From positions 204,319-268,318 of the forward strand of contig SEMN01000647.1 of the NCBI GenBank assembly GCA_005408345.1: a stretch of DNA of 64,000 nucleotides, in the 5' to 3' direction. A program made the position numbers and the translations under genes. The DNA is from Macquaria australasica (taxonomy: Eukaryota; Chordata; Actinopteri; Centrarchiformes; Percichthyidae). Positions 1 through 11,578 of the stretch are shown here, one piece after another (the first letter of the stretch is position 1; every line of letters begins with the position of its first letter). Below the pieces are notes generated by a model that had not been told where the DNA came from, made no database searches, and saw nothing but the letters and a program-made list of their open reading frames with translations.

Positions 1-340
1 ATTGCCTCTTGACGCAGAGACCAAAACAGTACTCAGGTATCTAGGTAACACACATATACAGGTTATAAAAAGAACAGTGCCATAGGTCAAAGAGCTCCAT
101 GCCAAAATATGGGGCAATAAAGTGTCAGGATTACAGAACACTAACCGGTTTTATCTTAAAGCACTGAGGGATTACTACAAAGTAATCATGTTTTCTAAAA
201 TAAAAGTTTTTTCTTTTTTCTTAACTTTTTTGTAGACAAAATTCATTGGGCATGGATGTTACATAAATCCATACATCAGTATAAGTACCAGTATAAGCTC
301 TAAAATCAAACAAGCTGTCTGTAAATGATAAGCATTAAAG
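1..340. other. AT-rich spacer, no gene recognised
   Basis: Short interrupted reading frames on both strands and A/T-rich composition. I see no splice-flanked exon, repeat end or RNA gene here. Confidence 0.5.
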
Positions 341-520
341 TTTGACAAAACAATTCCAACTCAAGGTCCACTTTTCCAGATCTTTCAACCACATCACACA
401 GTCTTCATCAGCATGTTGAACTAAGTGTTCATTTATAAGCCAACATGGCAACAGATCTATCTCAATGACAACCAAGGATACTCCATCCGCTGATAAAGAC
501 AACGTGATATAGGTAACCTG
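341..520. mobile_element. foldback MITE, copy A
   Basis: The left arm starts TTTGACAAAA and continues with the AACTCAAGGTCCACTT motif and a CACAGTCTTCATCAGC block. The reverse complements of these motifs occur in the right arm of the copy at 48.0-48.5 kb. A second, opposed arm begins with CCATCCGCTGATAAAGAC, which pairs with CCATCCACTGAGGAAGAC in the copy at 54.1-54.35 kb, and breaks off near 520. No transposase is present. Superfamily not assigned. Confidence 0.5.
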
Positions 521-1557
521 GAAACTTCCATTCAAACAAGTGAGAGGAGCACAGAGAAACAAAAATACAGAAATCTGTCATGTGAAATAACAAATAACAA
601 ATAAAATATGTTGTCAGTGAAACCTTTTTTTTTTTTTGCGTCATTAGAAATGTTCCATCATAATGTTGCTAAACCTCTAACTTCATTTTTAGGAGGCAGG
701 GTCTTATCTACATGTTTTGTCAAGATGTACATGGTGCACTTTTCTAAATATATTTGTGTTTAACTAAATTACCACAAACAGGGCTTTTGCCCTGGGGCCC
801 TTACTTATACTTTAGACATAGCCTTGAATATAATGTCTGTTTTGTTTATGTAGCCTCAAAGCTTAGCCTACATCCAGGACATGCGAGGTTACATTCTACA
901 TGACAAGTTTCTGTATAGTACTGATGTAGCACTTTGGTATTGATCCTTTATGTGGACTGGATGTTGCTTTTAAAAAGATTCAGTAGAATTGAAAGACTTT
1001 GGAGGATTGCAGAGGAGCTGATTTGTATCATTCAACTTCTCTGATTGCGTTTCCCTCTAGGAGTTGTACTCCCAACCCTGCAGGCTACGTGACAAAGCTC
1101 TGCAAGGGTTTTCTAAAGGCAACAGCAACAGATAAGACTGTCAACAAGAGGTGGTGAGCTCATAAAAGCAAATGAAGTTAAAGTTCAACAGAAAATTACT
1201 CTTGAGGAGGAACAGTCTTTATCGTTGATTTTTATTTCAGTGCTGAATTTATCTATCTAGGTTGAGATAAAATCTCTGGTAAAGGAATGACCTGTTTGGA
1301 TGGAGCAAGTAGAGGAAAGTTTAATAATAACACCAATAGTCACTTGTAATATCTCAATGAGTACAACTGATTGCCAAATCTAACATTTGTGCAACTTTAC
1401 CTGGAGATAGTACGGAACTCCTCTAACCGTTCCTCCTCCCTCATACTGCTGTTAAATATTTGCTGAAGGTCAAGACCATTACTGAACAAAGACATAAAAC
1501 ACACAATTCAGAGATACACACAGGCACACTGGACATTTACAGAGCACAAAAGTCACT
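521..1557. other. spacer, nothing recognised
   Basis: Non-coding by inspection; contains a T-run at about 625-638. No gene or element end supported. Confidence 0.5.
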
Positions 1558-1997
1558 AGCTGTGTCTCAAATCGCGTACTTCCAATAGTACACTTACATG
1601 CAGTACACTGTGTACACTATGTACTGACTTGTGTAGTGCGTTAATTTTGACAGGGTAGTGTTGTCTCAAATCGAATACTGCTGTTGTGCGCTTACCAGAA
1701 ATGACGATCGCAACCTTTGACCGCGTCTTCTTCTTCTTTTTAATGATGAATTGCAACCGGACGGAGCATTATCGCCAACATTTTACCGTGATTGCTGCAC
1801 GCCGAAATATCTGCCAGCTTGTTTGCTCACTTGACTACAATTCAATTTCATACATTGGTGCCCCCCCCCCCTTTATGAGTACATCATCTGGGTACTTATA
1901 GTACACTGCATTTTGCCATACTTGTCAGTGTGAACGCACTTAAAATCACTCAAAATATTAAGTGTAATTACGGAAGTATGCGATTTGAGACGCTGCT
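1558..1997. mobile_element. non-autonomous TIR element (440 bp)
   Basis: The ends form imperfect inverted repeats of about 26 bp. The left end reads AGCTGTGTCTCAAATCGC and the right end, reverse complemented, reads AGCAGCGTCTCAAATCGC; both continue with .TACTTCC. The trinucleotide ACT flanks both sides (1555-1557 and 1998-2000), as a 3-bp target-site duplication would. The interior has short AGTACAC-type subterminal repeats and no transposase. A 3-bp duplication would suit PIF/Harbinger, but that placement is inference. Confidence 0.6.
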
Positions 1998-2344
1998 ACT
2001 GTTTCTACCAAAAATGACCAAAAGACAAAAATACTGTCACCAGCATGCCTCTTGTTTTCTGCACTTCATGTTGGGTATTATTTCGACAAATGACTTCACA
2101 TGAACTTCAGGCTAGAAAGCCTCATGTTAGGATTTTTCTTTTTGACCATGTCTATCAAGCTCATACATACAAACAGCAACAACCACCAACATCTCTAAAA
2201 TGGTCCAGAGGTAAAAGTTTAAAATCAGTCAGTGGGATGAACCTTTGAATTCCTTTGCACTGTATACATGGAATGAATAACAAAGTACTGGAAGGAAGTC
2301 TGTCCATGTTCAGTATTTACTGAACATGTAGTATTCTGAGGCAG
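1998..2344. other. spacer, nothing recognised
   Basis: No coding or repeat-end signal that I can support. Confidence 0.4.
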
Positions 2345-2880
2345 CTTTAGTAAACAAAATAGTAGTCCTTTAATGAAACGCAGAGCACGGTAGTAAACTG
2401 TTGTTTTAAGGTAGAATAAGTAGCATGAGAGTACAAGACATCTCCATAGGCAAGCACAGACATAATGGATAATTGCACAATGGCATTTCTGGCATCATGA
2501 GAAAAACATGCTCTATTCCAATATAAGAAACCCATCTTCAGTTATCCAACCAAATTCCCAGATACTTAAGATGAACAACTTCAATTTCTAAGGATGGCAG
2601 GAAGATGTAAAAAAATTTTAAAAAATGATGGGTTCTTGAGAATAAAACACATTTTTTCTTTGTATTAAGTCTATGATGGTGTAATAATATTGTTTATGTA
2701 GATTGTAAGGACCAAGTATAGAACCCAATTGGTTATTACAAGAGGTTCATCAGTACAGATTGCCTGTGTTCTATCAGATAAATATGCTTTGAACCAATTC
2801 TAAGTAAGTAATTTGTTTAGAAATAAATCTGAATTATGCTATCCATGAACTTTTTGAAACACTTCACCATACTGTAACAG
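2345..2880 (-). pseudogene. non-LTR retrotransposon reverse transcriptase fragment
   Basis: Reading the minus strand, the segment nearest 2585-2530 gives a YLGIWLD-like stretch. It is followed by GFLYWNRACFSHDARNAIVQ and then LSIMSVLAYGDVLYSHAT, the typical thumb/connection region of fish LINE reverse transcriptases. Upstream on the same strand (about 2780-2680) lie a YLSDRTQ-like and a YINNI-like stretch that normally bracket the GVPQGS motif. The catalytic YADD block between these parts is missing, so the copy has an internal deletion as well as stops. It cannot encode an active enzyme. The clade is not certain. Confidence 0.6.
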
Positions 2881-3401
2881 TTGCTTTCTTGTCTTTTCCA
2901 GGAGATAGTTTTCCTGCAGGGAGGCAGAGGCAGAAATGTGCTATGTTAGTTTCTGCTCTACATTCTTCACTTGTTTTCCAAGCAGACAGATCACTGTACA
3001 AATAAGGATTCACCATAGATGACAGTATATCAATGGCCTCTTTCCGAAAGCTTTTGACAGCTGGCCAGAGCCACAGCAGACACTTAATGTGCCACCCTCA
3101 CCACAGTCATGTAGTATTGTTACATTTCACTTCATTACTCTTGTTTTGTCTGTTTCTGTGGCACACACTGTGGGCTCAGTGTCAAAGGCCAAATTGTAAG
3201 TTACTGGTTCCGATCAGGCACCCTGGTGGAAGATGGCCGAGACAGGCTTGCTTATCAAGTTGCATCAGACTTGGAGAAACCTGATGGGCCGGTACTGTTT
3301 TGGGACAATACTATGGGCTAACAATACTGAGGCTCGTTACAACCTGAACTGGCTCGGTCTCTACATTCAAACACACGCACCGGTCACAACCACGTCTACA
3401 A
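2881..3401. other. spacer with one protein-like open stretch
   Basis: From about 3160 to 3315 on the plus strand, one frame stays open and reads GQIVSYWFRSGTLVEDGRDR, then an acidic stretch ending VLFWDN, before a TAA. Composition looks protein-like rather than random, but I do not recognise the family and see no clean exon borders. The CAAATTGTAAGTTAC at about 3190 could be a splice donor instead. Confidence 0.25.
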
Positions 3402-3862
3402 TCAACCAAAGAGCAGCCCCTCCTTAACCTGATGTGCCAGATGGTATGTTACACAAAACCACCTGAGAAGCCTTCCTGTTTGGGAACTGTTTGGAAAAGG
3501 GCAGGCCCTTGCAAAAAATACTTGGCAGGTGATTGGATGTACCATCTGTCTATCGCGGGCCAGTCGAGAGAAGAGTGAAATATATTTTCCATCGAGAAAA
3601 GCCTTCAGTGCCGTTCTTTGTTCTTCTTTCAATGAAGACATACTCTACAGTTCTGATATATCTGATGCTACAGCAGCATATACGCTACTATTGTCACACC
3701 TAAACCACGCACGTATCTGCCAGCAGTTCTTCATAGGACGCTGATTGGTCCGAACCACTGTGGTTCGACCACAAGCGCATAACTTGAAACCTGGAAAGAT
3801 GGATTCTCGCGTGATCTCACGTGATCTTGCGTGATCTCGTGAATCCAGCTGCCTTGCAAGGT
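3402..3862 (-). pseudogene. remnant of helicase-bearing mobile element (RecQ-like Q motif)
   Basis: On the minus strand from about 3641 the protein starts MSSLKEEQRTALKAFLDGK. This matches the Q-motif start of RecQ/DEAD helicases, in which an LK.EQ..AL.AFL.GKD stretch precedes the Walker A loop. Here the frame continues FSRLARDRQMV and no GFGKS loop follows, so the ATP-binding site has been lost and the open frame ends at 3402. Upstream (about 3650-3862) is a GC-richer leader holding a near-palindrome at 3747-3770 and a 10-bp-period GTGATC repeat at 3808-3841. Helicase-like fragments of this kind occur in multicopy fish transposons. Attribution to a particular superfamily (for example helicase-carrying Kolobok elements) is inference. 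Confidence 0.4.
3801..3861. repeat. 10-bp-period GTGATCT repeat inside an imperfect palindrome
   Basis: GTGATCT occurs at 3811, 3821 and 3831, exactly 10 bp apart, and the second copy forms TCACGTGATC. The block is bracketed by GGATTC at 3801 and GAATCC at 3841, so the whole segment is an imperfect palindrome. It is followed by the perfect palindrome CCTTGCAAGG at 3852-3861. Confidence 0.6.
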
Positions 3863-4594
3863 AAGGGACAAAAAATGGGGTTGAATACAAAATTTCCTGA
3901 TGGCAGTGCATGAGCATATGAATAAAAGTATGTATATTCAAAAGCTTGTATATAACTAAAGATTGTACATGTATATGTATAAAATTCCAGAACGTGACAA
4001 AGAGCTCACTGCTAATGAGACAAGTAAAGAAAAGAAAGGGAAGAGGTGAGTGGTAAATGAAGGGTAAGAAGTGTCAATGGAGCAGAAGAAAGAACAATTC
4101 ACCTGCCAGGTCTGTTAGGTTGTCTGTACTTACACTCTCACTCTCTCTCTGTGTTAATATGAGCTGACATGTTGACATTCACATCAACAGTTCTGCTCTG
4201 ATGCTTCCTGCTATGAGAGAGGGTCAGTTAGTACAGGAGAGTTTTAGTGTCTCTCCATTTCACTTAACACTTAATACAACTTGTAAACCAACCCTCTATG
4301 ACACAAACTGGAACGGACGTCCTGCAACTGACAAGTTGCTGGCAACAAAGACACCAACGTATTCAGTCAATCAGAGTGCTTTAATAGTTGTTAATTGCAA
4401 TTTTCACCAGGTCTCAGCTTAAATGTACGGTGTTCTTTCCTTCCTTCTTTCTTTCTTTCCATAAAGGTACCCTGTGTTCATTCCTAACGTTAAATGCTAA
4501 TGCGTATGATTAAGCACAAATAAAAGTCATTGTGCCTTGGGCTTAATCATGGGCTTCAGCAGAGATGGAATGTCACATAGTATACCATTGCTTC

Positions 4595-4640
<46 letters not shown>

Positions 4641-5224
4641 CTCACACACGCATGCTCAATCACAAATGCCTTGTACATAGAGATGCCTGTTCAAACACAG
4701 GTATACACAGGCCTCTGGACAGCAGTAATGTGAAGATAAATATAGGTGCTGCACACATCCATATAGCTACACTGAAGCTTCTTCCAGTCAGGAAATGTTT
4801 GTTCCTAGGTCCTAGTGTAACCCATCTGAAGCTAAATTTTAACCGCATATCGAGAAAATCAGCAACAAAAAAATGCAAATATTAGGAGTTGGTTCATCAA
4901 GATAAACAGCTGGGGGTGCTAATTTTCCAGTCAGGTGCCATTAAACCATTGAATAAGAAGAGGGTACAACAAGATGACGTAATTAAATGAGCGCCAGTCA
5001 AACCTCAAATGGTGAAAAACCATGTAGACGATACGATGGAAAAAGGCATTTATTGTTTCATGGATTCATTTGAGGAACTCCTCACAGATCTTATGTTATG
5101 TCAGCCCCTACCTTTCATCTCTTCAGTGGAGTGGAAGCTTCAGTGGATGTTTAAGTCACATGCTTCATGTACATCATGATTTATTATGACATTATGTCTG
5201 TTTCCATTGCACTTTGTCACATTT
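3863..5224. other. spacer with two microsatellites
   Basis: Contains a pyrimidine CTTT/CCTT tract at 4434-4460 and a (CA)n tract at 4598-4633 with imperfect continuation to about 4650. Open frames across these tracts are low-complexity artefacts. Confidence 0.6.
4598..4650. repeat. (CA)n microsatellite
   Basis: Pure CA from 4598 to 4633, then interrupted CA with CG and CT variants. Confidence 0.95.
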
Positions 5225-5365
5225 TGCTTTTATAGATAAACCAACTTTTCCACCTCAGCCAAGTGTAAAAACGTTTTTGTGATATTTCGAGATTTCTTTT
5301 GAATTTTTGTTGTTTCCACAGGTTTTTTAATGCACAAATTGAAAATGGGTTTAAAAACAGGTGGG
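5225..5365. repeat. dispersed repeat, copy 1 of 2
   Basis: Shares AACTTTTCCACCTCAGCC, then AAGTGTAAAAACG, TGTGATATTTC and an AAATTGAAAA block, in the same order, with 32160-32305. Both copies carry a TTTTTGTTTT-type T-rich centre. No coding capacity. Likely a MITE or other dispersed element; class not assigned. Confidence 0.55.
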
Positions 5366-6060
5366 ACCTCACCTTATGTCAGCCCTTGACAAACATGATG
5401 TAGGCCTTTTGAAAGTGTAAAGTAACTGTAAATAAAACTTTTATATTTGAACTATTTAAAGGATAATTCCAGGTTGACAAACTTTGTAATGTTGTAGTTT
5501 GTACTTCTGGCCATCAGTTGTAATGAATATTAGTAAAACAAACATTGCACTCACCAGTGGCTGAGAAACTGGAAAAACGGAAGAAGAAAAACAAAGAAAA
5601 AATACAAAGACAAAATAGTATATGATGATGATGTTGATGATGTTTATATAATAGACCTATAAATTAAAGAACACATTAGGCTACAAAATAAAGTGTATTA
5701 ACATGTCAGCGTATACACATCACACTTTGCAGCCTGTGCATACAACCTATAATCCATTATACATCTGCCTTCCTCAGTGTAGCCTTACTAGCATTAACCA
5801 GAAAAGAGACAAAACGTAGACAACTTAACAAAAATGACCGACAATAAACAAAAAAAGCCATGAACCCCCTTCTGGCGGGCAACAAGCATTATTTGGCTAC
5901 AGAAATTAACCTGCCACTTCTTATAGAATTAACAGCAGAAAAAAAACATCTCTAAGGCAGACAACAAGGACATGTATAAACACTAAAAACCTCAGCCTCT
6001 CTGTCCCACTGTACAGAGCCCCTGGAAGGTCATTAGGGGAATTCTTTTTCTGATGTTCCT
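5366..6060. other. spacer, AT-rich
   Basis: No gene. At 5455 a TTTAAAGGATAATTCCAGG string resembles the TTAA-starting end of fish dispersed repeats; a related GGATAATTCAGGTTTATTAC string is at about 7692. Neither copy has a second end that I can define. Confidence 0.4.
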
Positions 6061-6126
6061 TTGCGTTCCCTTGCAATAAATATTGCATTCCCTCACATTA
6101 AGTTTTGCATTCCCTTGTAATATTTA
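6061..6126. repeat. 22-bp tandem repeat, 3 copies
   Basis: Three 22-bp units beginning TTGCGTTCCC or TTGCATTCCC at 6061, 6083 and 6105. A fourth degenerate TTTCGCATTCC follows at about 6137. Confidence 0.75.
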
Positions 6127-6757
6127 GCTTTACCGTTTCGCATTCCTGAGCTGTATTATGATACAGTATAATGTATTATGCAGTAGACCGCCGCTGGTTG
6201 TGACCACAGTGCGAGTGGACGCACCCCATAGATAACTAGCGGAGCTACCTGTCAAATTTTGTAGTTGCTGGACTGTCTGACCCAGGAGACATACAAATGC
6301 TTCCAACAAATACGCAAGGATTGTATTTATTTTTAGGGTGTTTTATTTTAAGGTACTTTATTAGAGTATTTTCTGCTACTTTATACTATAGTTTCAGAGG
6401 GAAATATTGTACTTTTTACTGTATTACATTTATCAGAGACCTTCAGTTACTGGTACTTTACAGTAACTTCACTGCCATCAGCTCCACCTCTCCCTCTCTA
6501 TCCCTCCCTGTAAACATACGCAAGCTTAGTTCCTAACCTCCTATTTGCTGGAACTGAAGTGTTCTGTCTCTGGCAGGGTCAATATTGACAGAGCCAGTGT
6601 GTTGTGAATGTACAGTAATTCCCCCTCCAATAGAAGCTGAGCTGAGTTGCTCAACACTGAAAAGCAGACAAAGGCATCAGTCAGATAGATTTACTCAGAC
6701 CTCACACAAGAGGGGAAACAGGAGCATGGAGAGATCCTGGAAATGTGCATGTGTGCG

Positions 6758-6795
<38 letters not shown>

Positions 6796-7469
6796 CTTCT
6801 GCATTTGCAAATAGTGTGGAATAAGATTAGGCAACCCTTCAAATTAAACATTTAAATTGCAGCTCCCTCATGTCTGTAATCGCAGTCCAGACATTAGACG
6901 AAAACAAAATGTGCAAATCGTGGACCACACTTCGAACTGCTAAGGGGAAACTATGCAACTGAAATAGCTTTTTAGGTGTTAGTAATTGTTTATTTTACTG
7001 TATAGATTCAAAAGCAGCATTTGTGCTAAGCTAGGCTAAAGTTTTTATAAGCTGTCGAACCCAAAAACTGAGCTTTTAAGAAGACAAAAGTGGATTCAGA
7101 CGTGAGGCATCAGCAGGAAGAACGGGAACACTGTGGGATCCTGACGCTCAGTATGTCTACGTGTGCAGCAAACATTTAGTCACTGCTCAGTCAAATATCC
7201 AGATGTCAGTTTTAGGCTGACTATGTTGCTGTAAGTTAAGCTGAAGCATTTTGACAGTATGCAACTTGTGTAGTGGAATGTGGCTAAATCAGAAAACTAT
7301 GCAGTATTGTTTGCAAGTGCCTTAGCTGACTACAGTAACTTAGCTTCAGAAGGGACACTGAGACAGACCCACAGTATTGAGTTTGTCCTCTCTGGTAGAC
7401 ACAGGGTGCTAAAATAATCCTCTGACATGCTGAAATCTAATGTTTTTAGCTAGCTACAGGCATTTTGTT
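6127..7469. other. spacer with a (CA)n tract
   Basis: Nothing gene-like apart from the microsatellite listed separately. Confidence 0.5.
6762..6792. repeat. (CA)n microsatellite
   Basis: Uninterrupted CA run preceded by GTGTGCGCACG. Confidence 0.95.
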
Positions 7470-7690
7470 AGCGTTGCAGCCCTTGGTTGTGTACTGTGGC
7501 GCTGATTGTTTTCCCCTCCAGGGGGCGTGGTTTTCAGAGCATGATGTGTTGCGCTCTGCCTCTATGGTGGTTGTTTAACAATGAGGACAAGAACTCCCAT
7601 GATCCCATGCTACTTTACGACGTCATCAAACTATGTCTTTTGTTACTGCTTTGATGGAAAGACCCCTTGCAGCAGAAATGACATTATTAT
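7470..7690. repeat. probable dispersed-repeat block
   Basis: A GC-richer island holds a CTCCAGGGGGCGTGG box and an ACTCCCATGATCCCATG box. It looks like a non-autonomous fish element by recollection of similar fish sequences. No second copy lies in this window, and no inverted ends were resolved. Confidence 0.25.
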
Positions 7691-10600
7691 AGGATAATTC
7701 AGGTTTATTACAACTTGGGTCTTGTTTTTGGCCCGTAAGTTTCATTATTACTGTGAGTCAACTGGATTTAATAGCAAATTTGTATATTCAGCACTAAAGC
7801 ACAATATTAACTGATAAGAGCCTTAATGTGGGTCCTGGTTTATTACCTGATCTTGAGGCCCTAATTTAACATCATTTCAATTTTGTGCTTGTATGTTGCA
7901 TATTCCTATATTAATTTTTTTTAAATAAAAACTACTACTACACAAATAGACAGTGGCTTATTTTCACCTCTGTGTTATGTTTGTCATGAATATGTCATGA
8001 ATGGTTTGAGATATTGGGGGAAGGGTACTGCAGTTTTTTTTCTATGCCAAAGGGGGGTCCAACAGAAATATTAAAAACGCTGGGGGAGGGTCTTGCTTTT
8101 TAACACAATGAAATATAAGATTCAGTCCTCTCCCCACCCCAGTAATTTTCATTCTGTCCCTTAATAGGAGCTCATTTTTGCCCTCGGACATTCTAGCTGG
8201 TTAATCTGGCCATGGTTGAAGGTATATTGAACTCCTGCTGAATTTTAATGTAGAAGCCATTCTTGCTATGTGTGTTTGGTCACCGACTTTGTCTTTACAC
8301 TGCAGTACATCTCTGTAGTTAAAGCCGTCAGCAGAGCCTCTCACTGACACATCACATCTCATGTTGACAGATGGAGTAGATGGGATTTTCATAGGTAGTT
8401 AACTGCCTTTCAGCAGTGCCTTGTGCACACATGAAGGACTTAAGCTGCGCACCATTATCCCTGTATTGTGCTGGACAAATGACACGGTGAGGAATTTACT
8501 GTAAAAGACTGAAAAGAGGCTGAAAAGAGGTGGAACAGAATCTTGAATTGTGTGTTTCCGGTTTAATGCTAGTTAAAACATGGAAAAGGAATTTCCTTAC
8601 AAATGAAAATAAGATTAAAGAATCCCCACAGGATTTTCATATTCACCATGATGGAATGTTCTCAACAGTTTCACCTTTATTTCTTCTTTCTGATTATGGT
8701 CATTTATCAGTCAACGCTCAGTCAAACAGGAAATGCATTTTTATTTCAATGGGATCCAAAAACAACATCAACTGAGACACTTCACACACTGCAGGGTAAC
8801 ATGACAAATACATGTTTTTGAAGATTTTTACCAGTTACCAGGGTTTTGTTAACAGCTTCAGATGAACAAATAAATGGTCTCTAATGGGATGCAGATTTAC
8901 TCTATCTCACAATACTAGAGTCCTCTTACAGTATTGGTAATCTTTCATTTGGTTATAAAAAACTAAATAGTATTAACACCACTTGAAGATAATGGCTTTA
9001 TGATATTGTGAGGACATCATATTGATGGCATTTTTTTTTGTGTACTCCATACACAAATATGTGATCTGTCTATGTGTTGGCAACGTTTTGATCATACTGA
9101 GTCTTCGTAAAGGGCTGAGTATAAATAGGTACATATAGGCATAGACTTTCACTTTGACTCTCAAGATACATTTTATATCACCCCTTAACGTTTCACATGT
9201 GTGGTTCCGCCTCAGGTGCAGAGGATTAATTAATGTCAGTAGCTTCACTCTTCCTCTTCTGCTGCTGTGTGAGCCTCCTATTCCGTGTTTGCCTCCTTTT
9301 CATTTTGCTGGTTGTTGTCATTGACTGTGGCTGCTTGCATTAGCTGTTCTGCTTAGTAGGCTGTTTATTGTAATGGCTCATGCTAGGCTAGTGCTCTGTT
9401 CCATTTAATAAGGATTGTTAGCATGCGTTTTAGGCTTTATAGTTGAAAATTGTTGCAATTGCTATCTATTGAATATATGGTTTGAGCACCTACTAACGTT
9501 GTGGTGTTGGGTTGGCCAGCTAAATGGTGTTACTGTAAGGAGTGGTTGCAGCAGCATTAGCATGGGGCATATTGCACCGCAGGTGTGTTGATTTTCTGTA
9601 TAACTCTCTCTCGCATTTGCTCCCCTAGTGTGCTCTCTTTTTTGTGATTTGTTAATAGTTTATCTTCCTTTTTGCCTGTTTGCAATGTGTGGTGTCCCGC
9701 ATAAAGTTTGCAGGCCACCTGCCCCGCAATAAACCCTGCTGCAATCAGCTCCACCCTCTCCCCCACTTAGTGGTGCTCTCATTTTAGAGAAGATTTCTAT
9801 TTTTGTGGGATATGGTGATGACATAAAATTGTCTTGATATTTGTGTATGCATATGTCTCTGTATTTATTTGTGGGATCTTTTTCACTGAAAACAGTGCTG
9901 TTGCTGGAAACTAGTCTGATGAGAGCTGTGAGACTGAACCAAAACAGTAAAGTTGCAGGCCGTAAAACTGAAACAATGAGCTTAAAAACACTAAAAAGCT
10001 TTGCAGAGCTGAGGGGAACTGTAGAGTTGGTGATAAGTTGGTTTGTCACCACGAGCAACACCTTTCACATTACACATAGTAATTTCACCCATTGTTTATA
10101 TAAAAATATTGATTAGTGCAACTTTAAATATATTTTTTAAAAGGGGCGTACAGCTACAATATTGTGACTAGAGGATATGGTAAAGACAGTATTGTTTTGT
10201 AACATTTTTGATATTGTCATATTGACATTGTATTAACTGCTGCTTGTTTTTGTATTAGAAATACAGAGTTTTTGAAAATTCTACAATCCTTCTCTGTATT
10301 GTTTTATACAGTTGTGTTACTGTGGTCTTTAGCATTTCAAATTGAACACAATAGAGCCTGTGTGTGGTGGATTGCTGTCCAGTAATACAGTATAGCAGAT
10401 ATTAACTCTATAGTTTATTTTTTTCACCACACACTGACACACAGGCACTTGAATTAAAGGCAAGAACACACAAGGCCAAATACGTAATGGCTGATGAAAT
10501 CACCTATTTATGGAGTACAAAGAAAGAGAAAGGAGCTGTGTGTATACATTCCTGGGAACCACGCTGCAGACAGAGGAAGCTGTATTGTACAGGGAGCTGA

Positions 10601-11575
10601 GTAACCTGCCTGTTTTAACTCCACAGCATTACTGTGGCAAGAACAATGGCACCACGTCACCCTGATACACTAAACTCAAGTGTGAGAACTGTGGGTTTGT
10701 GTGTAGGTTTGATCATATTTCTATGAACTTGCATTGCTGGCCCAGTTTCGTGTGAGTGTGAACCATAAGCTACAGCTGACAGAAAGTCCAGCCATCACCA
10801 TGAGACAACAGCACATGTACATGACAACAGCCATATTTGAATGCTTTATTTTCAAAGGTTACATACTAAGTTTTAATTTACACTTAGCCTTCATTCAAGG
10901 AATTTCAGATGGCGTTAATACTGTTATTATGTTTTATATATTTCATGAAGGCAGCAAGAGGTGTGTTATATTATTCAGCAGAACTGCATGAAAAAAAGAA
11001 AGCAGTACGCGGTTGGGAAACGCTATCAATAAGTACTGATTGTTCACTTATTTTATCATTTCAGGCCCTGTATAATCCCATAATATCCTTACAGGGACTT
11101 AGAACATATCTGGTAGGGTTTAGTTCACACTCACTTCACAGTGAGCTTAACATATTCTGAATTTAACATACAATTAGGCTTCATTTATATAGCCTAATTC
11201 TAATATCACTATAATATATTCAAACCTGCCCAATACTATTTTCTGTTAAAAGTATTGCATTTATATAATGACTTTATCCACATTTATTTATTTGTATAAT
11301 ATTGTAGGGATTGTGTGCCTGTGCATCCAGTCCAGAGGCTCTCCAGATAATAGGGAGAGGAGGCAGAATATTCATAACACACCCTCTTTACCTTCTCTGC
11401 TTCAATGAAATAGAATTTCTTTGGGACTTTTACTCTGTACAGAGCCCCCCTGGGGTCAGCTGAGAAAAAAAAGGATTGAAATCTGTACTCTCACGGATTT
11501 GTAAACCAAGAGTACATAGTACAGACACAGAAGAAAAATGTTAATGTTAATAATTTTAAATGTTTAGACTTATTA
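7691..11575. other. long spacer, no gene recognised
   Basis: Nearly 4 kb of AT-rich DNA with short frames on both strands and no domain that I recognise. Around 10055-10130 the sequence ends in a TTTATATAAAAATATTGATTAG block followed by CAACTTTAAA, which resembles an element terminus, but no partner end was found. Confidence 0.45.
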
Positions 11576-11578
11576 AAG

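Noticed and set aside
4140..4160. CTCTCTCTCT patch as a promoter element
   Set aside because: Short simple repeat without any TATA, Inr or transcript signal around it.
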